Source: Ignavibacteriales bacterium (GTDB lineage: Bacteria; Bacteroidota; Ignavibacteria; Ignavibacteriales; Melioribacteraceae). Taken from it: a stretch of 53,008 nucleotides of DNA. This document shows positions 8,585-17,445 of the stretch, in pieces. The position numbers were made by a program, and so were the translations under genes. The first letter of the stretch is position 1; each line of letters begins with the position of its first letter. The DNA is taken from the NCBI GenBank assembly GCA_003599395.1, contig QZJX01000100.1, positions 1 to 53,008 on the forward strand, read 5' to 3'. The notes beneath the pieces are model-generated. The model was not told the DNA's origin. It searched no databases and saw only the letters and a program-made list of their open reading frames with translations.

Positions 8585-9507
8585 GAATGATTACCATCCT
8601 TATACATTTGAATTATCTGAGTTGCTTCTCTTTTTAAATACTCTCTTAGTTCAATGGGCTCTATGATTTCAATCTTTGATCCTAGCGATAAAATCTTATA
8701 CCCCACTTCTTGAAGATGTTCAACCTTAATCTGGTATATAGTTTTACCACTTTCTGTTTCTACTTTCGTCATTTGGCCTGAAAATAAAGATTCCATGACA
8801 TCGATATACTTCGCATCAAGATAAAATTTGATGGAAGTCAATCCAGAATGATAAAACACTCCCGAGTTTTCTTCTATATTCTTTTTTTCACGAATCGCTA
8901 GTAACTCATCTTTAATAAATGATTGATTCGATGTTTTAAGCTCATGAATTCTCGATAATCTTAGATAAATGAGTTTATTTTCTTGATCCTCGTAACAGCA
9001 CACATACGTGATACCATACTTTTCAAAGAAAAAATAAGGATTCACCCATCTTTTTACTACATCTTGTTCTTTCTTAACGTAGTGAATATGGATTTTTTTC
9101 GTTTCATCTATCGCTTTCATCAACATCATATAAACTCTTAATTCATGTTTAGAAATACGTGATTTTATATAATGACGAAACTCTTCATGTATATGATATA
9201 AACGAGCAAAATCCATCAGTTCTGATAGATTATCTATTGGTAGTTCATTCCAATCGTTAAAGTCAAAAAAACGATTTTCACCTGAGATAAAAAAATCTAT
9301 TCGATGGCAATCGTTTTGTTTTAATTTATATCCACCATACCGCCCAGTTGTTGATTCAACATAGATACCTGCAAGTTCAAGTTCATCTTTATAACGACGT
9401 ACTTGTCTAGGGGTTACTTCTAGTTGATTTGCAATTTCCATTATTTGAATTTGATCATGATGACATAAAAGTTGCATCATCCGTATGATATTGGAGATTT
9501 TGCTCAT
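8581..9507 (-). CDS. WYL-domain transcriptional regulator
   Basis: The protein has 308 residues. The ATG at 9507 is chosen because an AGAGGTGG site lies 5 nt upstream; a GTG at 9516 lies inside that RBS. Residues 1-60 are an HTH_11/DeoR-type winged helix (IMEIANQLEVTPRQVRRYKDELE; GGYKL). Residues about 135-200 are the WYL domain (KIHIHYVKKEQDVVKRWVNPYFFFEKYG, YLRLSRI), and a WCX-like C-terminal region follows. WYL regulators bind nucleotides or nucleic acids and often control defence and DNA-damage genes. A palindrome sits on its own -10 box, which suggests autorepression. Confidence 0.9.
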   Translation of the reverse strand: MSKISNIIRMMQLLCHHDQIQIMEIANQLEVTPRQVRRYKDELELAGIYVESTTGRYGGYKLKQNDCHRIDFFISGENRFFDFNDWNELPIDNLSELMDFARLYHIHEEFRHYIKSRISKHELRVYMMLMKAIDETKKIHIHYVKKEQDVVKRWVNPYFFFEKYGITYVCCYEDQENKLIYLRLSRIHELKTSNQSFIKDELLAIREKKNIEENSGVFYHSGLTSIKFYLDAKYIDVMESLFSGQMTKVETESGKTIYQIKVEHLQEVGYKILSLGSKIEIIEPIELREYLKREATQIIQMYKDGNHS

Positions 9508-9520
9508 GATTTCCACCTCT

Positions 9521-9541
9521 TTAAGTTCATTATAAACTTAA
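9521..9541 (-). promoter_or_regulatory. Palindromic operator over the WYL regulator -10 box
   Basis: Perfect inverted arms TTAAGTT (9521-9527) and AACTTAA (9535-9541) flank a 7-nt centre containing the - strand TATAAT (9529-9534), just upstream of the ribosome site. This is the expected layout of an autoregulatory site. No good -35 is visible, in keeping with a regulated promoter. Confidence 0.65.
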
Positions 9542-9582
9542 TTGTGGACATAGAAAGGCACAATATGAAATTTTTTTTATTT

Positions 9583-10203
9583 TTATAAAGCATTCAACAG
9601 GACTACATCCATAGCTTGATACAAAACGGGATGATTTTTTGCTAATTGGGTAAAGTTTTCTTCCCATCGATCTCGACTTGTGATGTGCTTATTGTTTGTA
9701 TGAGATGTATCATTGATGAAGCACAAATAAACAATTCTCACTTTGAATCCTTGACTTAATAGAAAATTTTTCAATGCTATACGATTGGCTAATTGATAAT
9801 ACTTGTGATCGGTATATTGAGGATCCACACCATTTTTAGTAAAGCATTCTTTGATGATTGATACCCCTGATTTACTATGAGATGATGATAAGCTTTCATC
9901 TGGATGGGATTTGGCTTCAAAAATCAGGATTTCGTCATCACTTGAAATTGCTAATCCATCCAATGTTGGTGATTTACCTTTTATTGGCCAACCAAAAAGA
10001 GAGACATCTAATGGTTTGTGAAATGTCTTTTCAATGTAAGTCTTGAATGCCTTGCTCATAAATGTGTATTCCTTATATTGATTTTCTTCAATTGGAAATA
10101 ACCATTGTTTAATCGTGATTTTTTGGTGATTACGTGCATTCATTTCGTGAGGTAATGATTTTTCAACAAGTAATTGAATTTGGAGTTTACTTCCTTTTGG
10201 CAT
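9583..10203 (-). CDS. PD-(D/E)XK-fold protein, putative nuclease
   Basis: The protein has 206 residues. LDGLAISSDDEILIFEAKSHPDE (about 80-103) gives the D...E-A-K triad of PD-(D/E)XK nucleases, preceded by a helix-rich N-terminus and followed by YQLANRIALKNFLLSQG and the strand VRIVYLCFIND. It resembles small uncharacterised proteins annotated as nuclease-related. The RBS is GAGGAGG. It lies 30 nt after the DUF2785 gene, probably in the same transcript, and just upstream of the WYL promoter. Substrate unknown. Confidence 0.65.
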   Translation of the reverse strand: MPKGSKLQIQLLVEKSLPHEMNARNHQKITIKQWLFPIEENQYKEYTFMSKAFKTYIEKTFHKPLDVSLFGWPIKGKSPTLDGLAISSDDEILIFEAKSHPDESLSSSHSKSGVSIIKECFTKNGVDPQYTDHKYYQLANRIALKNFLLSQGFKVRIVYLCFINDTSHTNNKHITSRDRWEENFTQLAKNHPVLYQAMDVVLLNAL

Positions 10204-10233
10204 TAATCAAATCCTCCTCTTCTTTATATTTGG

Positions 10234-10255
10234 TTATTTGGCTTTATTGTGCAAT
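10234..10255 (+). repeat. 22-bp direct repeat, copy 1
   Basis: Starts TTATTTGGCTT and ends ATTGTGCAAT. It is identical to 22655-22676 at 21 of 22 positions, in the same orientation. This copy is the last seven codons of the DUF2785 gene. Confidence 0.6.
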
Positions 10256-11055
10256 AAAATCTTTGATATCTTCTCTGTTATAAATGTATAGGATTCATTA
10301 CCTAAACAATCAAAATAGAGTGCACTCAATAGATGTTTGATATTGTTGACTAACGTACTCTTGGTTAAGTAGTCTTCAGAGACTTCTTCGAGTAAGAAGA
10401 GATCAAGCCAAGAAAGAATCTGTTCTTGTGAGAGTTTCTTTTGATCGAGTCCTTTTTTGATAGCAACCACCATGCGTTCGTCTTCATTGGAAATATATAG
10501 ATAATCATCTATCATCATCTTTTTTGCAATCAAATGAAGCATCACACGTATCTTTTCACTATCAAACCAAGGAATTTGCATGAGTTGTGCAAAGAGATCT
10601 GCACTATGGGCAACAGAATGCATCCAACCGATGGATTGTTCATATCCGATCAAGATTTTCTCCTCTTGAAAGTACTTGATAAAGGCTTCATAAAGCACTT
10701 GAATATCATCATGACTTATGATGTTATCTCTTCGATGTACATAAACGATGATGACTAATTGTAAGATTGTAAAACTTCTTTTTAGCACGCTATAGGGAAG
10801 ATGATTCTTTATATCAAAAAAGAGAAATTGATCACTGATGAGTAGATGAAGATAATGCGTTAATCTTTCTTTTGATAGATGCTTATCATGAAAAAGATGT
10901 GCTAATATACCATACACTGTTTGATCTCTTATAATGGGATCTTGATCACCAATAAAGGGAAGAATTTCATCGATCAAAGATTCTGCTTGACTAGAATCAA
11001 TTTGGTACTTATTCTTCTTTATATCCTTTAGAGATTGAAATAAGTATTCATCCAT
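10234..11055 (-). CDS. DUF2785-family protein
   Basis: This 273-residue all-helical protein has the hallmarks of DUF2785: IIRDQTVYGILAHLF near the start, and IGWMHSVAHSADLFAQLMQIPWF in the middle (family form GWxHAxAHxADLL). No catalytic residues are known for this family. The RBS AAGGAGG precedes the ATG. It follows the signal-peptide membrane protein by 12 nt, so they are cotranscribed. Its stop codon begins one copy of a 22-bp sequence found again at 22655. Confidence 0.8.
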   Translation of the reverse strand: MDEYLFQSLKDIKKNKYQIDSSQAESLIDEILPFIGDQDPIIRDQTVYGILAHLFHDKHLSKERLTHYLHLLISDQFLFFDIKNHLPYSVLKRSFTILQLVIIVYVHRRDNIISHDDIQVLYEAFIKYFQEEKILIGYEQSIGWMHSVAHSADLFAQLMQIPWFDSEKIRVMLHLIAKKMMIDDYLYISNEDERMVVAIKKGLDQKKLSQEQILSWLDLFLLEEVSEDYLTKSTLVNNIKHLLSALYFDCLGNESYTFITEKISKILLHNKAK

Positions 11056-11067
11056 ATGTGAACCTCC

Positions 11068-11973
11068 TTAATAAATCAAACTAAGAAGTCCCAAACTAAT
11101 CGCTAATCCTAAGACTAAGGAAACAATATTTGCAAGGAATACCACTAATGTACGGACATACCATTTTTTTTCTCTAACGAGTAATGTGAGTAAGAACATC
11201 TCTCCAGTGAAGATCAAGAACTCACCAAAGATAAAGACAAAGATGGTTCCATAGGCACTATCTCCCCGGTAAAAACTATACATGGTTCCCAAAGTTAATC
11301 CCACTTGCGAAATCACGTTGATAATTGTAAAAACAATATAAGTCGACTTTTTTCTAAATCCAAAAGCAAAGAAAATCAATCCTTCAATCAAGATAGTGAC
11401 CACTAAACGTATGAACATATCCACATAATAGCTGGATTCATAAAACGGATTTTCACCAAGGCCAAGTATCGATCCAGCATCATAAGTGATCTCATCCGTA
11501 AAAGAAACATCACTCAAATCCAACACAATATCAAAATCATACGACTTCATCTCAATGACTTTAGAGATGATGAGTTCATCACTTTCGTTGATGAGAACGA
11601 TTTTGAAAGTGCGTGGAATATTCAAAAACATCACATATTTTTTATCGGATCCAACATCCCAGTATTCAAAATAATCTACACTCCCATAAAGAGTATTAGA
11701 GACATAATTATCTTTGTCTTGAAATGATTTTAAGAATTCTGGATAGGTATTCTGATAATAATAGCGATACATAAAGGCTTCCGCTTGATCGATTTGATCT
11801 TGGGTAAGAAGACCCTCTTGATAGATAAAGATGTCTAATGAATACTCTTCTGTTACACCGGTGATAGTTAAAGAAAGATTCGATGGTGGACCTGAGTTTG
11901 CCTGAACTGGCAAACTGATGCCTAGCAATCCCATAAAAATTAAAACTAAAATCATTCGATATTTTTTATTCAT
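11068..11973 (-). CDS. Membrane protein with signal peptide and extracytoplasmic N-terminal domain
   Basis: The protein has 301 residues. A signal peptide (MILVLIFMGLLGISLPVQA, cleavage near residue 25) is followed by about 145 residues of predicted extracellular beta-rich domain, then four hydrophobic helices to the C-terminus (about 185-300). I know no named family. The RBS is AGAGGTAA. It is the first gene of an apparent operon with DUF2785 and the small PD-(D/E)XK protein. Confidence 0.75.
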   Translation of the reverse strand: MNKKYRMILVLIFMGLLGISLPVQANSGPPSNLSLTITGVTEEYSLDIFIYQEGLLTQDQIDQAEAFMYRYYYQNTYPEFLKSFQDKDNYVSNTLYGSVDYFEYWDVGSDKKYVMFLNIPRTFKIVLINESDELIISKVIEMKSYDFDIVLDLSDVSFTDEITYDAGSILGLGENPFYESSYYVDMFIRLVVTILIEGLIFFAFGFRKKSTYIVFTIINVISQVGLTLGTMYSFYRGDSAYGTIFVFIFGEFLIFTGEMFLLTLLVREKKWYVRTLVVFLANIVSLVLGLAISLGLLSLIY

Positions 11974-12049
11974 ATTTACCTCTGCTTATTTCAGATGTGT
12001 AATGTCTTAAAAAACATATATGGTTGACAATCATAGCATATAACAATCA

Positions 12050-13000
12050 TCATAACACCAAAAATAAAATCACAATCCACCCAATAATGAACATGATGGG
12101 GATTAAAAATTGAACATAACGCGTGAATGAATTTTCGAGAATATGATTCATTTTCTTGTTTTTCGTTGAGCCCTTGATGATATAATTCATTCCGATAGAT
12201 TGAAATTTTTCTTCAAGTCCACAAGCATCTTTTTTTCTTTTTTGTAGGTATATTCTACCCATACGTATGGTATAAATATACCCAAAATTGATAATGATAA
12301 CAACAATCGCCAAAAATAGAAACAGGGTCTTATTAAAATCAGATGTCATTGCAGGTACCACCATTGCAAGTATGGCACCGTTAGTAATGACACTAAAATT
12401 GAACTTAGTCCATGTTAACTGGTCTTCATGCTTATACAAATCAACAGCAATCTGATATTGTAAGAGACCCGCTTCAACAAAGGTTTTGGAGTCTTGATGT
12501 TTATATCGAACCATGATGATTCTTTCTAGTTGATCTTTTTCTGTAATTCTTGCTATTTCACAAAAACCCATCTTTTTGTGAAATATAAGGGATGTCACAT
12601 TCAGTGGTTTAGCGACAATAGCTAAATAGATACTGCAACTCAAAATTTGAAAAAGTTGATGCATTAAGAATGTACCTGTACCTATTGGAGCATCTTGATG
12701 AGCACAGATTTGTTTCACGATAAAATCGTCCTCTTGGCCAAGTTTTTTCATGGTATCAGAAGATACTGATGGATCAGCATGTTTGATATAATATCCATAA
12801 ATGAAACCAATAACCCTGTTATCATCTGTCGCAACATAGATGTATTTGTCATCCTGAAAATAGAATGATTCATATTCATCTCTCGTAAATGATGAGACAA
12901 GAAACCCACGATCGGTTTGGTTACCTTTGGTAAGATCATACGATTCTGAAATCGCAAACACCTCATCAATCTGATCTAATTTTAATTCATTAAATTTCAT
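12050..13000 (-). CDS. GNAT acetyltransferase fused to a C-terminal membrane domain
   Basis: The protein has 316 residues, with the start at the ATG at 13000, 4 nt after GAGGGGGA. Residues 1-160 form a GNAT domain: RVIGFIYGYYIKH (strand 4), IVKQICAHQDAPIGTGTFLMHQLF (acetyl-CoA pyrophosphate loop, Q/RxxGxG/A type) and PLNVTSLIFHKKMGFCEI. After a linker come hydrophobic helices at about 195-245 and 290-315. The fusion would place the acetyltransferase at the inner membrane face. Substrate unknown. The 13001-13174 upstream interval is AT-rich; TATAAT-like words occur without a good -35. Confidence 0.82.
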   Translation of the reverse strand: MKFNELKLDQIDEVFAISESYDLTKGNQTDRGFLVSSFTRDEYESFYFQDDKYIYVATDDNRVIGFIYGYYIKHADPSVSSDTMKKLGQEDDFIVKQICAHQDAPIGTGTFLMHQLFQILSCSIYLAIVAKPLNVTSLIFHKKMGFCEIARITEKDQLERIIMVRYKHQDSKTFVEAGLLQYQIAVDLYKHEDQLTWTKFNFSVITNGAILAMVVPAMTSDFNKTLFLFLAIVVIIINFGYIYTIRMGRIYLQKRKKDACGLEEKFQSIGMNYIIKGSTKNKKMNHILENSFTRYVQFLIPIMFIIGWIVILFLVL

Positions 13001-13174
13001 TGAAATCCCCCTCAATTCATTGTTCTAACATAAAACTTACACAGTGATTAATTCTGTCAGAATGATATGTTGTTGTGAAAGCCAATGTACTCTTATATAA
13101 TAATTATACGCTATAACCGACAATGATTCTTAGAAAATTTTTAAATCTACCCATCTATGAAGCATAGTATAGTA

Positions 13175-13206
13175 AAAAACTAGAACTTTGACCAGTTCTA
13201 GTTTTT
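13175..13206 (-). terminator. Terminator of the large surface protein gene
   Basis: 13-bp perfect stem (13175-13187 with 13194-13206), including AAAAACTAGAACT, with a 6-nt loop. A/T runs on both sides make it potentially bidirectional. Confidence 0.92.
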
Positions 13207-13254
13207 ATGGTTTGTTTATTTTGATTTTTTTCAAATCGCTACATTTTTACATAA

Positions 13255-16200
13255 TTATCGTGTAAAGGTCACACTTACAACAAAGGTCACACTGGCTGCA
13301 TTCTTGGTAATCGTTATGTTATAGGTTGAATTCGTTCTGCTGACACGAACAAAACTGTTGACAGTAATCGTGACTCCAAGTCCGCTGGTGATTTCATTTG
13401 CCTTAGCAAGGAATGCTGTTTGTTTAACCGTGTTGTTATTCAATGTTGATACAACAACAGAATTTTCTGCAAAGTAAATATTAATAATCGCTTGTGCTGC
13501 AGCCACATCGATGATATCTTGAACCGCATTCAATCGATTTTGTAATGCAGTCTTGGATGTTCCATTAGGTAGTGCATTCACTAAGAGTTGTGCAGCATCG
13601 AGATCGGTTTGAGAATTGGTTGATTCTGCAAGGATGACAGCATCGGTTGCTGCATCAAGTTGAACGAGTTCGCTTTCTGCCGCGATTAAAATTGCTAAAT
13701 TTTGAACCAATGCTTTTTGATCAACCGTTAAGGCATCATAAGCAGCTCTTGCTGCTACAATCTCTGCTTCATCTGATAATGCGATCTCTCCTGAAGCAGG
13801 AATTGCTAAAATCAAACTATCGACAAAAGCAGCTGCATTAGTGTTAATGATCACCTGAACAGCATCAAGTCTTCCCTGAAGTGCTGTTTTTTCTGCACTT
13901 GGTGGTAAAGCAGTCACAAGGATTTGTGCTGCATCAAGATCTGCTTGTAGATTCGATCCTTCAGCAATCACCACTGCTGCTGTCGCTTCTAAAATCATGA
14001 TCTGATCAAGTAAGCTATCTAAGAGTGCTTTTTCAGGAAGTAATTCCGTTTGAGCTTCAGGTGTAAGTAGATCATAGGCTGCTAATGCTTGTTCTACGAT
14101 GGTAAGGTCACTTAACTGTACAGTGCCTACCGTTAAGGCAAGAGCCACGGCATGATTGGTTCTAAATTCTAAGACGAGCGCTTCGGTAGGTGTCTGGCTG
14201 TTAATCTCAATGAGTAGACTATCAAGAAGTGCTTTTTCAGCCGTTAATTCTGCCTTGACTGCAGGACTTAATAAGGCATAATCAGCAAGTGCAGCTTCAA
14301 CATCGGGTTTATCAGTTGGAACAACCGTGAGTATCGTTAAGGATAATGCATAGGTATGATCGAGTCTAAACAGATCGACGGCATCAATAATCGCTTGAAC
14401 GGCATTGATTCTATTTTGTAAGTCTGTCTTTTCAGTACTTGGATCAAGTGAAGACACTAAGATTTGTGCAGCATCGAGATCGGTTTGCTCATAGGTTGTT
14501 TCTGCGAGGATGACTGCTTCTGTTGCATTAAAGATCGCTTCTAAAGTAAGGATTTCTTGCCACAAACTATCAAGAAGTGCTTTTTCAGAGAGTAATGCAT
14601 TTTGTGCATCAAGACTTAATAGATCATACGAAGCTAAGGCTAACGCTACAGTGTCTTGATCGTCTAATGTGACATTAAGGACAGTTAAAGCGAGTGCACC
14701 TGCATAAATGGTTCTAAAACTTTCTGCTTCAAGGGCACTAGAAACGACATGCTCATAAATACGAACATCATCTAAGTTGAGGTAATCTGTGGTAGTACTG
14801 ATGATCGGGACAAAGCGGATGTTTAATGCTTCAGTGATGTTGACATTGATTTCTGAGTATGTCAACGGATTACCCGAGATGACATCAATGATAACATCAA
14901 CGCCACCATTTTGCAGGGTGACCCAAACGCCTGGATTCGATCCAAGTTCGTATTCAACTCTAAAGGCGAAGCTTGTACCACTATTAAAGTTTAAGGCACC
15001 ATGATAAAGCGTAATCTTATCGATACCATTGATAAATAGATCTCTTGATTCGAAATATGCACCTGTTCTAAGGGCAAGCGATCTGGTATCACGCCATACG
15101 TCATAAGCTGGGTCATTGGAAATAAAGACATCATTTCCGTACCAGGTTCTACCATCGATATCCACTGTACCCGTGAGACCTTGATCATATGGATACGCTT
15201 CAAAATCAAGATATACGCTATTTTCAAAGGCAATAATGGCTTCAAATAGATCAAGAAGGATATCTCTTTCAGGAATCAAGAGGGTCTGTGCATCCTCGCT
15301 TAACGTACCATACATAGCAAGTGCAGCTTCAATCGCTGTCTTATCCGTGATGTCAACCGTTTCAACAGTTAAGGCTAATAGAGCTTCATAATCGAGTCTA
15401 AAGAGTAGAACTGAATCAATCGTATCTTGAACATCATCAAGTCTTGCTTGTAGTAATGTTTTTTCTGTACCAGCAGGAAGTAAATTGATCAGGACTTGTG
15501 CTGCACTGACATCCACTGGATCAAAGGTTGTTTCAGCAAGCACGACCGCTTCTGTCGCTTCCTGAACCATGATTTCATAAAGCAGACTATCAAGAAGTGC
15601 TTTTTCAGAAAGCAACTCTGCTTGTGCTGCAGGTGTTAAGACATCATACGCATCAAGCGCTTGTTGGACGATGAGCTTATCAGTTATCTCTACCGTACCT
15701 ACGGTTAAAGCAAGGGCTGCAGCATTATTGGTTCTAAATTCTAAGACCAGGGTTTCTGTGGGTACTTGACTGTTGATTTCAGCAAGTAAACTATCAAGAA
15801 GTGCTTTTTCAGAAGAGAGTTCTGCTTGTGCACCTGCACTTAAGAGGTAATACGCATAAAGAGCAGCTTCTACATCGGGTTTATCCGTAAGTTGGACAGT
15901 ACCTACTGTCAATGTTAAGACTGCTGCATGATCGAATCTAAAGAGTTCAACCGCATCAATGATGGCTTGAACCGCATTGATTCTGTTTTGAAGGGCTGTC
16001 TTTTCTGGACTATCTGGCAGGAGAGAAACTAATGTTTGTGCAGCATCCAGATCAAGTTGATTATTGGTCATTTCAGCCAGTACTACAGCATTGGTTGCTG
16101 CTTCTACATCTTCTTGATACTCGATTTCGATGATTAGGGTATCTAGGAGTGCTTTTTCTGGAGCAAGCGTGGTTTGAGCATCAAGGCTTAATAAGTCATA

Positions 16201-17157
16201 GGCAGCAAGCGCAGATAAGACGATTGTCTTATCAGAGATGGTCACTGATTCTTCCGTTAATGCTAAAGCAGCAGCATAGACCGCACGATAGGTTTCGACT
16301 TCTAAACTGCTTGAAACAACATGTTCAAAGACGGTGATATCATCTAAGTTGATATAATCCGTGGTATTACCAATGACAGGGGTAAAGCGGATATTTAAAG
16401 CTTCTAGGATATTGACATTGATCTCAGTGAAGGTCATCGGAGTACCCGAAATAACATCAATGATTAAATCAACACCACCATCCTGTAAGGTTAACCAAGT
16501 ACCTGGATTCGATCCGAGTTCATATTCTACCTTGAAGGCGAAGCTTGTTCCATTATTATAGTTTAATGCACCATGATATAACGTAATCGTATCAATACCA
16601 TTGATGAAGAGATCTCTTGATTCAAAGTAAGCACCTGTTTTAAGTGCGAGTGAACGGGTATCACGCCATACATCATAGACTGGATCATTCGAGATATAGA
16701 CACCACTTCCATACCAAGTTCTTCCATCAATGTCTACAGTGCCTGTTAACCCTTGATCATAAGGATACGCTTCAAAGTCTAAGAAGACACTATTTTCTAA
16801 AGCAATGATTCTAGTAAGCAAGGATAAAAGAAGGTCACGTTCTGGGATAAGTTCAGCTTTCGCTTCATCACTTAAAAGACCATAGGCATTGAGTGCATCT
16901 TCGACAGCGTCTCTATTTAAAACTGTAACGGTTTCTGTGGTTAAGGCTAAAACTGCTGCATAGTCACTTCGGTAGGTTGCAACCACCAAGGCTGTATCTT
17001 CAAAATCCCACATGCCGATATTGACATCAAAGTTACCATCAGATGAGTTCCCTTGAACTGAAGATGCCCAAAAAGCGAAGGTAAGACCAAAATTGCTAAT
17101 CACTAGAATTAGCAGCAATACTGAAACGATGAACTTTTTGTTGTTCATGTTTTTCAT
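13255..17157 (-). CDS. Very large secreted repeat protein, SipW/TasA-like N-terminus
   Basis: The protein has 1300 residues; the ATG at 17157 lies 9 nt after GAGGGGA. The signal peptide (FIVSVLLLILVISNFGLTFAF, then WASSVQGNSSDGNFDVNIGMWDF) resembles TasA/camelysin-type exported proteins processed by SipW. The body alternates helical units: eight copies ending EKALLDSLL or PERDLL, and five copies of AVVLAE...DLDAAQ.LV..LP...EKTALQNRL. Two beta domains of about 155 residues (about 124-278 and 648-802), each starting LDFEAYPYDQGLTG, look lectin-like. Residues about 1220-1300 form a different C-terminal domain. No LPXTG or lipobox is present. It is probably a stalk-like surface or matrix protein. 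Codon-level drift between copies shows the repeats are old. Confidence 0.85.
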   Translation of the reverse strand: MKNMNNKKFIVSVLLLILVISNFGLTFAFWASSVQGNSSDGNFDVNIGMWDFEDTALVVATYRSDYAAVLALTTETVTVLNRDAVEDALNAYGLLSDEAKAELIPERDLLLSLLTRIIALENSVFLDFEAYPYDQGLTGTVDIDGRTWYGSGVYISNDPVYDVWRDTRSLALKTGAYFESRDLFINGIDTITLYHGALNYNNGTSFAFKVEYELGSNPGTWLTLQDGGVDLIIDVISGTPMTFTEINVNILEALNIRFTPVIGNTTDYINLDDITVFEHVVSSSLEVETYRAVYAAALALTEESVTISDKTIVLSALAAYDLLSLDAQTTLAPEKALLDTLIIEIEYQEDVEAATNAVVLAEMTNNQLDLDAAQTLVSLLPDSPEKTALQNRINAVQAIIDAVELFRFDHAAVLTLTVGTVQLTDKPDVEAALYAYYLLSAGAQAELSSEKALLDSLLAEINSQVPTETLVLEFRTNNAAALALTVGTVEITDKLIVQQALDAYDVLTPAAQAELLSEKALLDSLLYEIMVQEATEAVVLAETTFDPVDVSAAQVLINLLPAGTEKTLLQARLDDVQDTIDSVLLFRLDYEALLALTVETVDITDKTAIEAALAMYGTLSEDAQTLLIPERDILLDLFEAIIAFENSVYLDFEAYPYDQGLTGTVDIDGRTWYGNDVFISNDPAYDVWRDTRSLALRTGAYFESRDLFINGIDKITLYHGALNFNSGTSFAFRVEYELGSNPGVWVTLQNGGVDVIIDVISGNPLTYSEINVNITEALNIRFVPIISTTTDYLNLDDVRIYEHVVSSALEAESFRTIYAGALALTVLNVTLDDQDTVALALASYDLLSLDAQNALLSEKALLDSLWQEILTLEAIFNATEAVILAETTYEQTDLDAAQILVSSLDPSTEKTDLQNRINAVQAIIDAVDLFRLDHTYALSLTILTVVPTDKPDVEAALADYALLSPAVKAELTAEKALLDSLLIEINSQTPTEALVLEFRTNHAVALALTVGTVQLSDLTIVEQALAAYDLLTPEAQTELLPEKALLDSLLDQIMILEATAAVVIAEGSNLQADLDAAQILVTALPPSAEKTALQGRLDAVQVIINTNAAAFVDSLILAIPASGEIALSDEAEIVAARAAYDALTVDQKALVQNLAILIAAESELVQLDAATDAVILAESTNSQTDLDAAQLLVNALPNGTSKTALQNRLNAVQDIIDVAAAQAIINIYFAENSVVVSTLNNNTVKQTAFLAKANEITSGLGVTITVNSFVRVSRTNSTYNITITKNAASVTFVVSVTFTR
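14720..16860 (-). repeat. Internal 1572-bp (524-codon) duplication in the surface protein gene
   Basis: The two lectin-like domains align at a constant offset of 1572 bp. For example, the YPYDQ region lies at 16753 and at 15181. The helical units before and after follow the same order. The copies share long identical peptide blocks (TGTVDIDGRTWYG, TGAYFESRDLFINGID) but differ at many third positions. Confidence 0.8.
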
Positions 17158-17172
17158 TAAGTGTCGTCCCCT

Positions 17173-17188
17173 CATCATATATATGATG
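17173..17188. promoter_or_regulatory. Perfect 16-bp palindrome in the surface-protein leader
   Basis: CATCATATATATGATG lies between the -10 box and the ribosome site, right at the predicted 5' end of the mRNA. It could be an operator or a 5' stabilising hairpin. Confidence 0.55.
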
Positions 17189-17195
17189 CATTATC

Positions 17196-17223
17196 ATTAT
17201 AACATATTACAGTTTCATGTCAA
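17196..17223 (-). promoter_or_regulatory. Promoter of the large surface protein gene
   Basis: On the - strand, TTGACA (17218-17223), a 16-nt spacer and TATAAT (17196-17201) with TG one base upstream. Near-consensus with an extended -10, so strong expression is expected. Confidence 0.87.
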
Positions 17224-17263
17224 AAAATGAGCTAATTACACTTAAATGTGTGATAAATGACAT

Positions 17264-17296
17264 AAAAAAGGGTTGATTTTTAATAGCCCTTTTTTA
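17264..17296 (-). terminator. Terminator of the endonuclease I gene
   Basis: AAAAAAGGG (17264-17272) pairs with CCCTTTTTT (17287-17295). The - strand stem ends in six T. The 17297-17445 stretch to the endonuclease stop shows nothing else. Confidence 0.82.
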
Positions 17297-17445
17297 TGTA
17301 TTCTTTAATTCGCTTATCTTTATATTTAAACTTATGGAATATGTAAATTCTTTTATCGAAAATGTTTTTCTTCAGTATGTAATGAGATTTTTTTATAAAA
17401 TAGTCCTATCTCAATGATGCTTATGAATTTGAATTAACTAGGTGA

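Noticed and set aside
13647-16561. Several + strand open frames inside the repeat surface protein
   Set aside because: They recur with the repeat period and have no ribosome sites; they are shadows of the - strand gene.
17173-17188. Palindrome CATCATATATATGATG as a strong operator claim
   Set aside because: It is AT-rich and low-complexity in an AT-rich genome, so it is listed only as a site, not as a finding.
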